From Roseiarcus sp963835215 (GTDB taxonomy: Bacteria; Pseudomonadota; Alphaproteobacteria; Rhizobiales; Beijerinckiaceae): 64,000 bases of DNA. The position numbers and the translations under genes are program-made. Below are positions 25,114 to 35,042 of the stretch, one piece after another. Within the stretch, counting starts at the first letter, position 1. Every line of letters starts with the position of its first letter. The stretch lies in contig CAWIES010000004.1 in assembly GCA_963835215.1 (NCBI GenBank), forward strand, positions 868,001-932,000. The letters are read 5' to 3'. The notes under the pieces were generated by a model that searched no databases, had not been told where the DNA came from, and saw only the letters and a program-made list of their open reading frames with translations.

Positions 25114-27447
25114 CTATTCGGCGGCGGTGCGCGCCGCCGCTGGGGCCGGCGGGACAGAAGCGAAACGCGCGCGATAGACGCCGATGTTCTCGCTCACCCG
25201 TTCGACATAGTCGCGCGTTTCGTCGAACGGAATGCGCTCGACCCAATCGACCGCATCGATCTTGCCGCCGCGCGGATCGCCGTAAGCGGCGATCCATTGC
25301 GCGACGCGCCCGGCGCCGGCGTTGTAGGCGGCGAGCGCGAGCGGCTGCGAGCCGCCCTCGTCTTCGAGCAACTGACCGAGGAATGCGGCGCCGATCTGCG
25401 CGTTGTAAGCGGGGTCGGCGAGAAGCCGGCTCGCGTCGAAGCCGACGCCGGCGCGCCGCGCGGTCGATAGCGCGGTCGAGGGCAGGATCTGCATCAGGCC
25501 CTTGGCGCCGGCGCCCGACGCGGCGGCGACAGCGAACTCGCTCTCCTGCCTCGCCACCCCGTAGACGCTCGCGAGGTCAGCCGAAACGCTGAGCGGGGTG
25601 AAGTACGGCACGCCGGAAATCGGGAAGGCCGAGGCGTCGAGCGCGAAGCCGCGCAACGTAACCGCCTTGCCGTAGGCGACATTGGCGGCGGGATCGCCGT
25701 GCGCCGCGACGATTTCACCAAGCGCGGCGAGCTGTGCCTCGTCGTTCCATTGGCCCCCCGCCGCAACCGCGAGCGAGAGCGCAATATCGTCGAGCCCGGC
25801 GGCGTAGAGCCATTCGACGACGCGGGTCGCCTCGCGACGCGCCGCGCCGTCGGCGACCGCAGCGGGGGCGCGCAGCGCGAGATCGCGCCGTCCAAGTCGC
25901 TCGCCAGCGAGCTGGCCATAATAGGCGATCGGGAACGCGGCGGCACGCTCGTAGAAGCCGCGCGCCTCGTCGGCGTGGCCAAGCGCATCGGCCGCCCGGC
26001 CCTGCCAATAGGCGGCGCGCGCGATCGACAGCGGCGTTGCAGCGATCGCGGCGGCGGCGGCGAAGCGGCGCGCCCCCTCCTCCGGCTGGCCGAGGAAACG
26101 CAAGGCGAACCAGCCGGCGTGAAAGTCGGCGTCGATCCGCGCCGGCACGCTGGTCGGCGCGGCGGCGGCGCAAAGTTCGAAGGCTTTCTGCGGCTGACCG
26201 ACGTCGAGCAGCTCGCGCGCCACCATGCGCCGCTCGGTCCACCACTTGTCGGGATCGATCAGCGCCGCCGTGTCGCTGGGCGCCTGCGTCAGCAATTCGG
26301 CGGCCTCGAGCGAACGATTGGCGCGCCGCGCGTCCTGCACGCGGGCGAAAAGGAGACCGGGGTCCTGCTGCAATGCGGCGGGCACGGCGGCGATGAGCCT
26401 TTGCGGCAGCGGTCCATTCATCGCCGCAATCCGCGCCTGGGCCAGCGCAATCTCGTCGGGTCCCGCGAGCGCCGCCGCGCGCATCGCCGCGCCGGTCCGC
26501 TCGGCATAGAGCATCCGGTCGGCGCGATATTTGTGGTCGGCCTGAGTGAGCAGCGGCGCGAAGTCCTTGAGCGTCGCGGCTTCCCCCCAAGCGTCGAGAT
26601 CGCTCCCGCGCCACAGCGCTTCGGCGATTCCCGTCGCCTCCTCGCGCCGCCCTGCTTCGAGATCGGCGCGGGCGAGCGCAAGCTTGCCGGCGGGGGTCGT
26701 CGGCGGGTCGGCGGCAAAGCGCGCCGCGATGGCGCTTGCAGCCGGATGGTCGGCGTAGAGGTGGGCCTCGACGACGGCGCGCAGCCAATCCTCGCCCGGC
26801 CAATGCGGGTGCGCGGGCGCGAAAGCAGCGAGGCGCTTGTCGTCAGGGTGCGGCGCGAGGCGCAGCGCCAGCCAGTCGAAGGCGGCGCGCTCAGCGGGAT
26901 CGTCGACCTTGGCGGCGAGCGCGTCACCCCCGGCAAGATCGCCTTTGCGATAGAGCGCGGCAGCCGCGGCGAGCGCTGTCCCGTCGAGACCGGGGGGCGT
27001 GGCGGCGGCGAGCGGAGCTGGCTGCGGCGGGATGGCGGCGACAAACGGGACTGGCGGCGGCGGGGCCGCGACAAGCGGAACTGGCTGCGCCGGCGCGGCG
27101 CCGGGAAGCGGAACCGGCGGCGTCAGTGCAGCGGCGACGACTGGAAGCGATGGCGGCGGGGCGGCGGCGGCCGGCGTGGCGCTCGGCGGCAATTCGGGCT
27201 TGATCGACCCGACGGGCGTGAAATCGAGCCCCCGCCCCGGCGGAACGAAGGCCCGCGCCATCACCACCAACGGCGCGGCGGCGGCGCGAGCGAGTGCGGC
27301 CGGCGCGGCCGGATGCAAACGCGAACTCAACGCGGCGACAACGCGGGCGGTGGAGGACGTGTGCGCCGGGCCCGAGCCCGACTCCAGTCCTGCCGCAAAC
27401 AACGCGCTCAGCCCGGCCGCTACGGCGGCCAAACGAAACACTATCAT
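25114..27447 (-). CDS. slt: Soluble lytic murein transglycosylase
   Basis: 777 residues from ATG 27447, with a signal peptide ('LAAVAAGLSALFAAG') and a long Ala/Pro-rich stretch. A superhelical repeat region of about 450 residues like Slt70 comes next. The C-terminal lysozyme-like domain carries the catalytic Glu in 'VARQESEFAV' (about 635) and the motifs 'AKGLMQILPSTA' and 'LAAYNAGAGRV'. It cuts the MurNAc-GlcNAc bond of peptidoglycan in the periplasm with formation of anhydromuropeptides. A longer start at 27507 would place 20 extra residues before the signal and is less likely. Divergent from dapA. Confidence 0.92.
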   Translation of the reverse strand: MIVFRLAAVAAGLSALFAAGLESGSGPAHTSSTARVVAALSSRLHPAAPAALARAAAAPLVVMARAFVPPGRGLDFTPVGSIKPELPPSATPAAAAPPPSLPVVAAALTPPVPLPGAAPAQPVPLVAAPPPPVPFVAAIPPQPAPLAAATPPGLDGTALAAAAALYRKGDLAGGDALAAKVDDPAERAAFDWLALRLAPHPDDKRLAAFAPAHPHWPGEDWLRAVVEAHLYADHPAASAIAARFAADPPTTPAGKLALARADLEAGRREEATGIAEALWRGSDLDAWGEAATLKDFAPLLTQADHKYRADRMLYAERTGAAMRAAALAGPDEIALAQARIAAMNGPLPQRLIAAVPAALQQDPGLLFARVQDARRANRSLEAAELLTQAPSDTAALIDPDKWWTERRMVARELLDVGQPQKAFELCAAAAPTSVPARIDADFHAGWFALRFLGQPEEGARRFAAAAAIAATPLSIARAAYWQGRAADALGHADEARGFYERAAAFPIAYYGQLAGERLGRRDLALRAPAAVADGAARREATRVVEWLYAAGLDDIALSLAVAAGGQWNDEAQLAALGEIVAAHGDPAANVAYGKAVTLRGFALDASAFPISGVPYFTPLSVSADLASVYGVARQESEFAVAAASGAGAKGLMQILPSTALSTARRAGVGFDASRLLADPAYNAQIGAAFLGQLLEDEGGSQPLALAAYNAGAGRVAQWIAAYGDPRGGKIDAVDWVERIPFDETRDYVERVSENIGVYRARFASVPPAPAAARTAAE

Positions 27448-27599
27448 GGCGAGAGCCTCGCCAAAGATGATGCGCCAGCTTTGCTGAGCAATCGTTAACC
27501 ACGGCATCGGGCCCCCTTTCGCGGGTGGCGGCGAGGGTTTATGTGTCTGGCCGGACGCGCCGAAGCCGCGCTCCTCACAAGACGAGCTGGACTGGCGAG

Positions 27600-28493
27600 A
27601 TGGAAAAGCGGGCGAAGTTTCACGGTTCGATGCCGGCCCTGATCACGCCGTTCAAGGACGGCAAGATCGACGAGACCGCCTTCCGCGCCCACATCGACTG
27701 GCAGATCACGTCGGGCTCGCACGGCCTGGTGCCGGTCGGCACCACCGGCGAGAGCCCGACGCTCTCCCACGAAGAGCATCGCCGCCTGGTCGATATCTGC
27801 CTCGACGAAACGCGCGGGCGCGTGCCGGTGATCGCGGGCGCCGGCTCCAACAACACCAGCGAGGCGATCGACCTCGCGCGACACGCCGAGAAGGCCGGCG
27901 CCGACGCCGTGCTGGTGGTGACGCCCTACTACAACAAGCCGACGCAGGAAGGACTGTTTCATCACTTCCGCGCCGTCAACGACGCGATCGGCATTCCCAT
28001 CATCATTTACAACATCCCTCCCCGCAGCGTGGTCGACATGAGCGTTGACACCATGAAGCGGCTTTACGAGTTGAAGAACATCGTCGGCGTGAAGGATGCG
28101 ACCGGCGACGTCGGCCGCATTTCGCGCCAGCGTCAGGCGATGGGCCACGAGTTTATCCAGCTTTCAGGCGAAGACATGACGGCGCTCGCCTGCATGGCCG
28201 CCGGGGCGCACGGCTGCATTTCCGTCACCGCCAATGTCGCGCCCGCCCTTTGCGCCGAATTGATGGAGCACGCGCTCAAGGGCGAATTCGCCCACGCGCT
28301 GCGCCTGCAGGACCGCCTGACCCCCCTGCATGGCGCGATTTTCGTCGAGCCGGGCGTGTGCGGGGCGAAGTATGCGCTGAGCCTGCTCGGGCGCATTCAG
28401 AACGAGATCCGTCTGCCGCTGCTGCCGATTGGACCCCCGACCGAGGCGACGATCCGCCGCGGCCTCGTCCATGCCGGCCTGCTCAACGCCTGA
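27600..28493 (+). CDS. dapA: 4-hydroxy-tetrahydrodipicolinate synthase
   Basis: 297 residues, TIM barrel of the class I aldolase type. It condenses pyruvate with aspartate semialdehyde in the lysine/diaminopimelate pathway. The Schiff-base Lys is in 'IVGVKDATGD' (K165), the catalytic Tyr in 'IIIYNIPPRS', and the substrate Thr pair in 'PVGTTGESPTL'. ATG 27600 begins the conserved 'FHGSMPALITPF' region after a few residues. smpB follows after 26 bases, a gene order common in Hyphomicrobiales. Confidence 0.97.
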   Translation: MEKRAKFHGSMPALITPFKDGKIDETAFRAHIDWQITSGSHGLVPVGTTGESPTLSHEEHRRLVDICLDETRGRVPVIAGAGSNNTSEAIDLARHAEKAGADAVLVVTPYYNKPTQEGLFHHFRAVNDAIGIPIIIYNIPPRSVVDMSVDTMKRLYELKNIVGVKDATGDVGRISRQRQAMGHEFIQLSGEDMTALACMAAGAHGCISVTANVAPALCAELMEHALKGEFAHALRLQDRLTPLHGAIFVEPGVCGAKYALSLLGRIQNEIRLPLLPIGPPTEATIRRGLVHAGLLNA

Positions 28494-28519
28494 CGCACGG
28501 ATAGGGAGCGCCAGCCGAA

Positions 28520-28999
28520 GTGGCCGCCGAAAAAGAAAAGCCGAACTACAAGATCGTCGCCGACAATCGGCGCGCGCGGCACGACTACGAGATCGGCGAA
28601 GTGTTCGAGGCCGGACTGATGCTGACCGGCCCCGAAGTCAAATCGCTGCGCACCGGCAAGGCGACCGTCGCCGAGAGCTACGCCAGCGTCGACCGCCACG
28701 GCGAGCTGTTCCTCATCAACGCCAACATCCCCGAATATCTCCAGGCCAACCGCAACAATCACGAGCCGCGCCGACCGCGCAAACTGCTGCTGCACGCCAA
28801 GGAGATCGCCAAGCTCGCCAAGGGCGTCGAGCGCGAGGGCATGACGATCGTCCCCTTGCGCATCTATTTCAACGACAAGGGCCGCGCCAAAATCGCCATC
28901 GCGCTCGCCCGCGGCAAGCAGCTCCATGACAAGCGCGAAGCCGACAAAGCGCGCGACTGGAGCCGGGATAAATCGCGGTTGATGCGCGAAAAGGGGTGA
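28520..28999 (+). CDS. smpB: SsrA-binding protein SmpB
   Basis: 159 residues, GTG start. The OB-fold core has 'IVADNRRARHDYEI', 'LTGPEVKSLRTGKA' and 'EPRRPRKLLLH', with the basic tail 'KARDWSRDKSRLMREKG' that enters the ribosomal decoding centre. It brings tmRNA to stalled ribosomes for trans-translation. Probably co-transcribed with dapA. Confidence 0.97.
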   Translation: MAAEKEKPNYKIVADNRRARHDYEIGEVFEAGLMLTGPEVKSLRTGKATVAESYASVDRHGELFLINANIPEYLQANRNNHEPRRPRKLLLHAKEIAKLAKGVEREGMTIVPLRIYFNDKGRAKIAIALARGKQLHDKREADKARDWSRDKSRLMREKG

Positions 29000-29028
29000 G
29001 GCCGGCGTCAACGCCCGCGTCGAGCTTT

Positions 29029-29073
29029 GTCAAGTTATGTCAAGTTACGTCAAGGGAAACGCTTGACGTCAAG
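29029..29073. promoter_or_regulatory. Array of GTCAAG half-sites with a 12-base palindrome
   Basis: GTCAAG occurs at 29029, 29039 and 29049, exactly one helical turn apart. It is followed by the perfect palindrome CTTGACGTCAAG at 29062-29073. Such phased half-sites with a dyad look like a binding array for a DNA-binding protein. The third and fourth units can also form a hairpin (ACGTCAAG with CTTGACGT), but no T-run follows, so a terminator for smpB is less likely. The target gene is unknown. Confidence 0.45.
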
Positions 29074-29147
29074 ACAGAAACGATTTGAATATCAGTGCGT
29101 TATGCTCCGTCAAGGCGCCTGGGCCGGCCATCATGCCACCCCTCCCC

Positions 29148-29272
29148 CGTCATGGCCGGGCTTGACCCGGCCATCCAAGCGCAGCCGGTCGGATGGTGAA
29201 CACAAGCGGCTGCCTAGCCGCCATACTCGTGCGACGCCGCCTGGATGGCCGGGTCAAGCCCGGCCATGACGG
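29148..29272. repeat. Dispersed inverted repeat family C
   Basis: CCGTCATGGCCGGGCTTGAC and the following CCGGCCATCC at 29148-29175 are mirrored by GGATGGCCGGGTCAAGCC and CGGCCATGACGG at 29243-29272, about 70 bases apart. A related, shorter copy lies at 45395-45441 in the nuo operon. The gap 29000-29585 otherwise holds the GTCAAG array and one doubtful small frame. Confidence 0.75.
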
Positions 29273-29416
29273 AGAGGATGTTGTCGGCCATTTCCTAATT
29301 CCCTTGGTCCTTCGCAGAGTTCGTCGTGCTGTCGAATATGAGGATAGCGCGTTTCTGATTTTTGGAAAGATATTGGCGAAGCGTTTATGCCTCCGCCACC
29401 CTAACCCCCGTACCCG

Positions 29417-29587
29417 TCACGCCCTGTGATCCGGGCGCCCAGGCGGCAGGCTCCGTTTCCATGTCATCCATTCGTCCTCCAGGCGCACCCCAAGCATCTT
29501 TTCCCCCCACTCGCGCGTTTCATCCCAATTCACCGCGCTGCCGGGAACTACCGACCACCCCCGCGCTTCAAACCTGAGATCGTGCAT
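29417..29587 (-). CDS. Possible 56-residue hypothetical protein
   Basis: A short frame begins with ATG at 29587, overlapping the start of the AI-2E transporter gene by two bases on the opposite strand. The product is Trp-rich and Arg/Glu-rich ('NWDETREWGEKMLG', 'EDEWMTWKRS'), which looks more protein-like than the antisense frames elsewhere. No family is recognised and no good ribosome site is visible. It may be chance coding or a remnant. Confidence 0.25.
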   Translation of the reverse strand: MHDLRFEARGWSVVPGSAVNWDETREWGEKMLGVRLEDEWMTWKRSLPPGRPDHRA

Positions 29588-30689
29588 GGCGGAAGTTGAT
29601 GGGGAGAGCGAGATCGCCGCGGCTGCTGAGCCGCCGGCGGAAATGCCATTGCCGACCGACCCGAAGACAATTTTCCTTGGCGGCTTGTTCGTTTTCGCGC
29701 TGCTCACGGCGGCCTATGTGGCGGGCGAGATCGTATTGCCGTTGATCTTCGCGTTCACCCTCAAGCTCTTGCTGCAACCGCTTCAACGTCTGCTGGAGCG
29801 CGTGAATGTTCCCCGGCCGCTAGCGGCATTGCTGCTTATCCTCATCTTGTTCGGCGCGATCGTTGGCCTCGGCGCGGCAATTTCGGGGCCTGCGGCCCAT
29901 TGGGCGAGTAAAGTGCCTGAGGGCATTCCCCGGCTCGAGGACCGCCTCGGCTTCCTGCGCGGGCCGATCGGCACGTTGCAGCAGTTTCTGCAGCAAGTGG
30001 AGAACATCGGCGCGAGCGGGACGCAACCGGGCGCCGCCGCCCCCTTAGGCGGCGCGGCGCTGATCGCGACCTTGTTCGCCGGCACGCGCAGCTTCGCCAG
30101 CGGCCTGTTCACGACGGTCTTGTTTTTGTATTTCCTCTTGGTGTCGGGCGACACCTTCCTGCGACGGCTGGTCGAGGTGCTGCCGCACTTTCGCGCCAAG
30201 CGCCAGGCCGTCGATATTTCGCTGCAGATCGAAAGCGACATCTCCGCCTATCTGGTGACGATTACGATTATGAACGCGGCGGTCGGCGTCGCGGCGGCCG
30301 TGATCACCTGGCTTACCGGGGTTGGCGACCCGGTCCTGTGGGGAACGCTCGCCTTCTTGCTGAACTACGCGCCGATCGTTGGCCCGGCGCTCGGCGTATT
30401 GATCTTTCTGTTCGCCGGCCTGTTGACGATCGACACGCTCTGGCTGGCGCTCCTGCCGGCGGGACTCTATCTCGCCGTCCATTTGATCGAGGGCGAGGCG
30501 GTGACGCCGCTGCTGCTGGCGAGACGCTTCACCCTCAATCCGGTCCTCGTCATCGTCTCGCTGGTTTTTTGGTTCTGGATGTGGGGATTTCCAGGCGCGA
30601 TCCTCGCCGTGCCGATGCTGGCGATCACCAAGATCATCTGCGATCGGGTTCGCCCGTTCGCCGCGATCGGGCATTTTCTCGAGGGATAG
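29586..30689 (+). CDS. AI-2E/PerM family transporter
   Basis: 367 residues with about eight membrane helices and the long central loop seen in the AI-2E (PerM) family. Typical patterns are 'LIEGEAVTPLLLARRFTLNP' and 'GFPGAILAVPMLAITKIIC'. Members export small molecules or act as Na+/H+ antiporters; the substrate here cannot be told. ATG 29586. A remnant of a glycosyltransferase gene follows at once, which suggests a rearrangement just downstream. Confidence 0.85.
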   Translation: MAEVDGESEIAAAAEPPAEMPLPTDPKTIFLGGLFVFALLTAAYVAGEIVLPLIFAFTLKLLLQPLQRLLERVNVPRPLAALLLILILFGAIVGLGAAISGPAAHWASKVPEGIPRLEDRLGFLRGPIGTLQQFLQQVENIGASGTQPGAAAPLGGAALIATLFAGTRSFASGLFTTVLFLYFLLVSGDTFLRRLVEVLPHFRAKRQAVDISLQIESDISAYLVTITIMNAAVGVAAAVITWLTGVGDPVLWGTLAFLLNYAPIVGPALGVLIFLFAGLLTIDTLWLALLPAGLYLAVHLIEGEAVTPLLLARRFTLNPVLVIVSLVFWFWMWGFPGAILAVPMLAITKIICDRVRPFAAIGHFLEG

Positions 30690-30838
30690 AGCCCGACGCG
30701 GCCACGATCCGCCTCGCCGTCAACCGGCTGGTCGCCGAGCCGGGCTTTCGCCAGCAGGCGCGGCGGCGCGCAGGCGCGCTCGCCGGGATCGACGGCGCAA
30801 CGGGAGCCGCCGACGAGCTCGAAAAGATGCTGGCTTGA
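30689..30838 (+). pseudogene. Remnant of a UGT-like glycosyltransferase C-terminus
   Basis: After the transporter stop, a frame with no start codon of its own reads 'ATIRLAVNRLVAEPGFRQ' and 'DGATGAADELEKMLA' before a TGA. This spacing of a 'xLRxAVxxVLxxPxYRxxA' pattern and 'DGAxxAA..LE' is the usual last helix pair of family 1 (UDP-glucuronosyltransferase-like) glycosyltransferases. About 49 codons remain and the catalytic domains are missing, so it is a deletion remnant. The identification rests on a short segment. Confidence 0.5.
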
Positions 30839-30839
30839 A

Positions 30840-30885
30840 GGGAATTGCCGGGAAATTCCCGCTGGGGCGGGCTTCTTGCCGCCCC
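30840..30885 (+). terminator. Two consecutive hairpins
   Basis: GGGAATT (30840-30846) pairs with AATTCCC (30854-30860), and GGGGCGG (30864-30870) with CCGCCCC (30879-30885). No long T-run follows. They lie just after the glycosyltransferase remnant and before the cNMP-binding gene and may end transcripts from the transporter gene. Confidence 0.35.
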
Positions 30886-30974
30886 GGTCTGGTTCTGTCA
30901 TAAAATTGATATGCGATTCAATTCTGATGCGCGCGCGGAATGAGATTCTGCCCTGCCCGCGCAAGGAATAAGCA

Positions 30975-31346
30975 ATGTCGAGCGCCGAAGTCGAGTTCAG
31001 CATTCTTGCCGGGTCGGGCGTGCCGACGCGCGCCTTCAAGCAAGGCGAGGTCATCTTTCGTGAAGGCGATCCCGCCAGCGTGCTCTATGTCATCAAGAGC
31101 GGGCGGGTGGACGTCACCAGCGGCAATCGGCTGCTCGCGACGCTGACCGAGAACGGCATTTTCGGCGAAATGGCGCTGATCGACAAAGAGCCGCGCAGCG
31201 CGACCGTCACCGCCGCCACCGATGTCGAAATCGTCGCGGTCGATGAGCGGCAGTTTCTGTTCCTGGTCAGCCAGACGCCGTTCTTCGCGCTGAAAGTCAT
31301 GCGCTCGCTGGTCCATCGCTTGCGCGTCGCCAACAAGGGCGTTTGA
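30975..31346 (+). CDS. Single-domain cyclic-nucleotide-binding protein
   Basis: 123 residues, almost exactly one cNMP-binding domain: 'FKQGEVIFREGDPASVLYVI', 'LTENGIFGEMALIDKEPRSA' (phosphate-binding cassette with the key 'GEMALI..PRSA' Glu and Arg) and 'FFALKVMRSLVHRL'. There is no helix-turn-helix domain, so it is not a Crp/Fnr regulator by itself. It lies tail to tail, 25 bases apart, with a CHASE2 adenylate cyclase gene, which makes cAMP its likely ligand. It could act as a cAMP-dependent adaptor. Confidence 0.88.
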   Translation: MSSAEVEFSILAGSGVPTRAFKQGEVIFREGDPASVLYVIKSGRVDVTSGNRLLATLTENGIFGEMALIDKEPRSATVTAATDVEIVAVDERQFLFLVSQTPFFALKVMRSLVHRLRVANKGV

Positions 31347-31371
31347 CGCTCGCCGCGCCGAGAACTCGCGC

Positions 31372-33570
31372 TTACTTCGTCTCCAGTGTGAAGACCGGCT
31401 CCCAGGCGGGGCCGAGTTCGCTGCTGGCGAGGAACGCGAAGCGTTCCTGATAATAGCTGGTGTAGAGCCCTCTAAGTTCCTGAGGCGCAAGGCTCGCCGC
31501 CTCGATCGCCAATCGCCCGGCGGCGAGGAAATCGCGCGCCCGGTAAGCGGCGAGGATCTCGTCGTGCAGCTTGCTGAGTTCGACGAACGGCGCGCTCGCG
31601 GCGAAATCCGCGGCCCCCGCCAGCGCGAAGACGGCGGTTGGCACGGTCTTGCCCTTGAGCAGAACGCGGTCGATCTCAAGCCAGGCGAAATCGGGCGCCT
31701 CCCTGCGAGTCGGCGCGCTGGCGACGATATCAACTCCGAGCACCTTCGAGGCGCCCTCGAGGCGCGAAGCGACATTCACCTCGTCGCCGATCGCCGAATA
31801 GTCGAAGCGCCGGGTCGAGCCGAGATTGCCGACGCAGCATTCGCCGGTGTTGAGGCCGACGCCGAACTTCACCGTGTGAAAGACGCGATTGGTCGGCGAA
31901 GCGGACTCGGCCCAGCGCCGGTTCAGCTCGGCGAGCGTCTTGCGCATCTTAAGCGCCGCGCGCACCGCGTGCGCCGCATGGGCGGAATCGTCGAGCGGCG
32001 CGTTCCAGAACGCCATGATCGCGTCGCCCATGTATTTGTCGACCGTGCCCAATTCCCCCAGCACGGCGTCGGTCATCGGCGTCAGATATTCGTTCAGGAA
32101 GTGGGTGAGTTCGACCGCCGACAGGCCTTCCGAGAGCGTCGTGAAGGCGCGGATGTCGCAGAACATCAGCGTGAGCTCGCGTTGCAACCCGCCGAGCTGA
32201 ATCGCCTCGGGATGCTCGGCCAGTCGCGCGACGACGGCGGGCGAGACGAACCGGCCGAAATGCGAGCGGGTCTCGCTCAATTGGCGCCGCTTCTGGTTAT
32301 AGAGCGCCAGCACGCCGGCGAGGAACACCACGCCGGAGGAGAACGCCGGCGTGACCGGATCGAGCAGCACGCCGTAGCGCGTGAACGCCAGCCAGCTTGC
32401 GCCCGCCATAGCCGCGACGGCGAAGGCGCCGAAAATTGCGCTCCACAACACCGATAGCAGCGGCGTGAGGATCACCAGCGCCAGCGACAGGACGGCGGCG
32501 ATCACCAGCTCCGCTCCTGGCGCCCAGTCGGGGCGCAGCAATTCGTCGCCCGAGACGAGTTGCTCGATCAATTGCGCCTGGGCCTCGACGCCGGGCGTCG
32601 AGGGATTGAGCGGCGTTGCGACGAGATCAGACAGCAGCGAGGCGCTGGCGCCGACGAGAACGATCTTGCCGGCGAAGTCCGAGAGATCGACGCCGGGCGC
32701 GAACAGTTTCCACGCCGGCAACGAAAGGCTCGCGTCCGCCTCGCCGAAATAAGCGCGAATGTCTCCCGCCCGCTGCGTCGGGACGACAACGTCTCCGATC
32801 TTGATCGCCGCGACCCCGCCGCCTGCGTCGTCCGCTTTGATCAGATAGGTCGAGGCGCCCTGCGCAACCCGCAAGGTTTCGATGGCGAAGCTCGGCTGAA
32901 CCTGGCCGTTGACTTCGATCAGCAGCGGCACCCGCCGCACCACGCGGTCGGCGTCGGCCTGCCAGTTGACGAAACCAATTCCCGCCGCGCTTTTCGCAAG
33001 AATGGGCAAGGGCGGGAGCGCGCCAGCAAGATGCGGCGTGGCGGCGGTCGGGTCGTCGCCAATGAAGGTGAAGCCGCTCTTGGGGCGCACGCTATTGCCC
33101 GCCCCGCTGCGACCGACGAGTTCGCCAAGCACGACCGGTCGATCGGCAAGCGCTTTTGCGAACGCTGTGTCGCCTTCGCTGTCCACCGCCTGGGCGGTGG
33201 AGGAGGATGAACCGTCGAAGCGCCCGCGATCAGGTTCGGAAAACAGCACGTCGAAAGCGATCGCCGCGGCCTTGGCGTCCGACAGGCTGTCGACCAGCTT
33301 GGCCATCGCCTCGCGCGGCCACGGCCACTGGCCGAGGCGCTGGATCAACTCGTCGTCGATGTCGACAATGCGAACCAGGCGCTCCGGGCCACGCACGCGC
33401 GGGCGCATGCGCTGGTATTGATCGAAAACGACGTTCTGGAAATTGGCGCGCAGCGAGGTCAGCGTTTGGCCGACGATCAGCGTGCCCGCATAGGCCGCGA
33501 CGACGACCAGCAGATAGACCCAGAGCCCTTTCAACCGCCGCTTCGCGGCCTCTCTCCAAGAGGCTTTCAT
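31372..33570 (-). CDS. CHASE2-domain adenylate/guanylate cyclase (class III)
   Basis: 732 residues. One membrane helix is followed by a CHASE2 extracytoplasmic sensor (about 40-330), three helices ('LVIAAVLSLALVILTPLLSVL' region), and a class III cyclase domain. Metal-binding Asp residues are in 'LMFCDIRAFTTLSEG' (about 472) and 'DKYMGDAIMAFWN' (about 515), and 'SAIGDEVNVASRLEG' supplies transition-state residues. The substrate-specifying pattern favours ATP. A short alpha-helical tail follows. The FecR-domain gene upstream on the same strand is a frequent partner of such cyclases, and a cNMP-binding protein gene lies downstream, so sensing, synthesis and reading of the nucleotide may be encoded together. 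Confidence 0.92.
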   Translation of the reverse strand: MKASWREAAKRRLKGLWVYLLVVVAAYAGTLIVGQTLTSLRANFQNVVFDQYQRMRPRVRGPERLVRIVDIDDELIQRLGQWPWPREAMAKLVDSLSDAKAAAIAFDVLFSEPDRGRFDGSSSSTAQAVDSEGDTAFAKALADRPVVLGELVGRSGAGNSVRPKSGFTFIGDDPTAATPHLAGALPPLPILAKSAAGIGFVNWQADADRVVRRVPLLIEVNGQVQPSFAIETLRVAQGASTYLIKADDAGGGVAAIKIGDVVVPTQRAGDIRAYFGEADASLSLPAWKLFAPGVDLSDFAGKIVLVGASASLLSDLVATPLNPSTPGVEAQAQLIEQLVSGDELLRPDWAPGAELVIAAVLSLALVILTPLLSVLWSAIFGAFAVAAMAGASWLAFTRYGVLLDPVTPAFSSGVVFLAGVLALYNQKRRQLSETRSHFGRFVSPAVVARLAEHPEAIQLGGLQRELTLMFCDIRAFTTLSEGLSAVELTHFLNEYLTPMTDAVLGELGTVDKYMGDAIMAFWNAPLDDSAHAAHAVRAALKMRKTLAELNRRWAESASPTNRVFHTVKFGVGLNTGECCVGNLGSTRRFDYSAIGDEVNVASRLEGASKVLGVDIVASAPTRREAPDFAWLEIDRVLLKGKTVPTAVFALAGAADFAASAPFVELSKLHDEILAAYRARDFLAAGRLAIEAASLAPQELRGLYTSYYQERFAFLASSELGPAWEPVFTLETK

Positions 33571-33693
33571 GGGAGAGCGGCTTTCATCGGAAAGAGGCTT
33601 TCATAACGGCTGCGCCGGGCGCGCCGATCGACCCCGCCCCAGCCGCGGGGATCGGCTGAGCCTGCGCACTGAGCCGAGAATGTCAAACGAAGC

Positions 33694-33719
33694 GGCGCGC
33701 CGCCCCGCCGCGGCGCGCC
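33694..33719 (-). terminator. GC-rich hairpin after the fecR-like gene
   Basis: GGCGCGCCG at 33694-33702 pairs with CGGCGCGCC at 33711-33719 across an 8-base loop. It lies between the fecR-like gene and the cyclase gene. Downstream on the minus strand only a short GTTT run follows, so termination may be partial. Confidence 0.35.
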
Positions 33720-33791
33720 TTATCCCCTAAAGATCGGTCGCGCCGTTCCGCCAGCCGCGAAAACCCGCTCCCGTGCGCTCACAGACGCCGA

Positions 33792-34839
<1,048 letters not shown>

Positions 34840-35042
34840 GATGACATCGCCCCTACAACGCCCCAAAGAACAACTGTTAACATAGACTTAACAATTGACG
34901 CAATTCTAACAATTGGAGTAACGGTCTGCACAGTTAATCGACGTTGCCCGACCGACCCGCGTAAAATGGCGATCGCGCCGCGAAACGCGCCAGCGACGCC
35001 TCCGCGGGCCATCCCTCATTCAGCCGAAAGTTGACGCCGCCG
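34840..35042. promoter_or_regulatory. AT-rich divergent promoter region
   Basis: The 200-base gap between the fecR-like gene and the HD gene contains an AT-rich core at 34870-34945, with repeated TTAACAATTG / CTAACAATTG elements. This contrasts with the GC-rich surroundings and is where promoters for both strands are expected. Exact boxes were not assigned. Confidence 0.4.
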
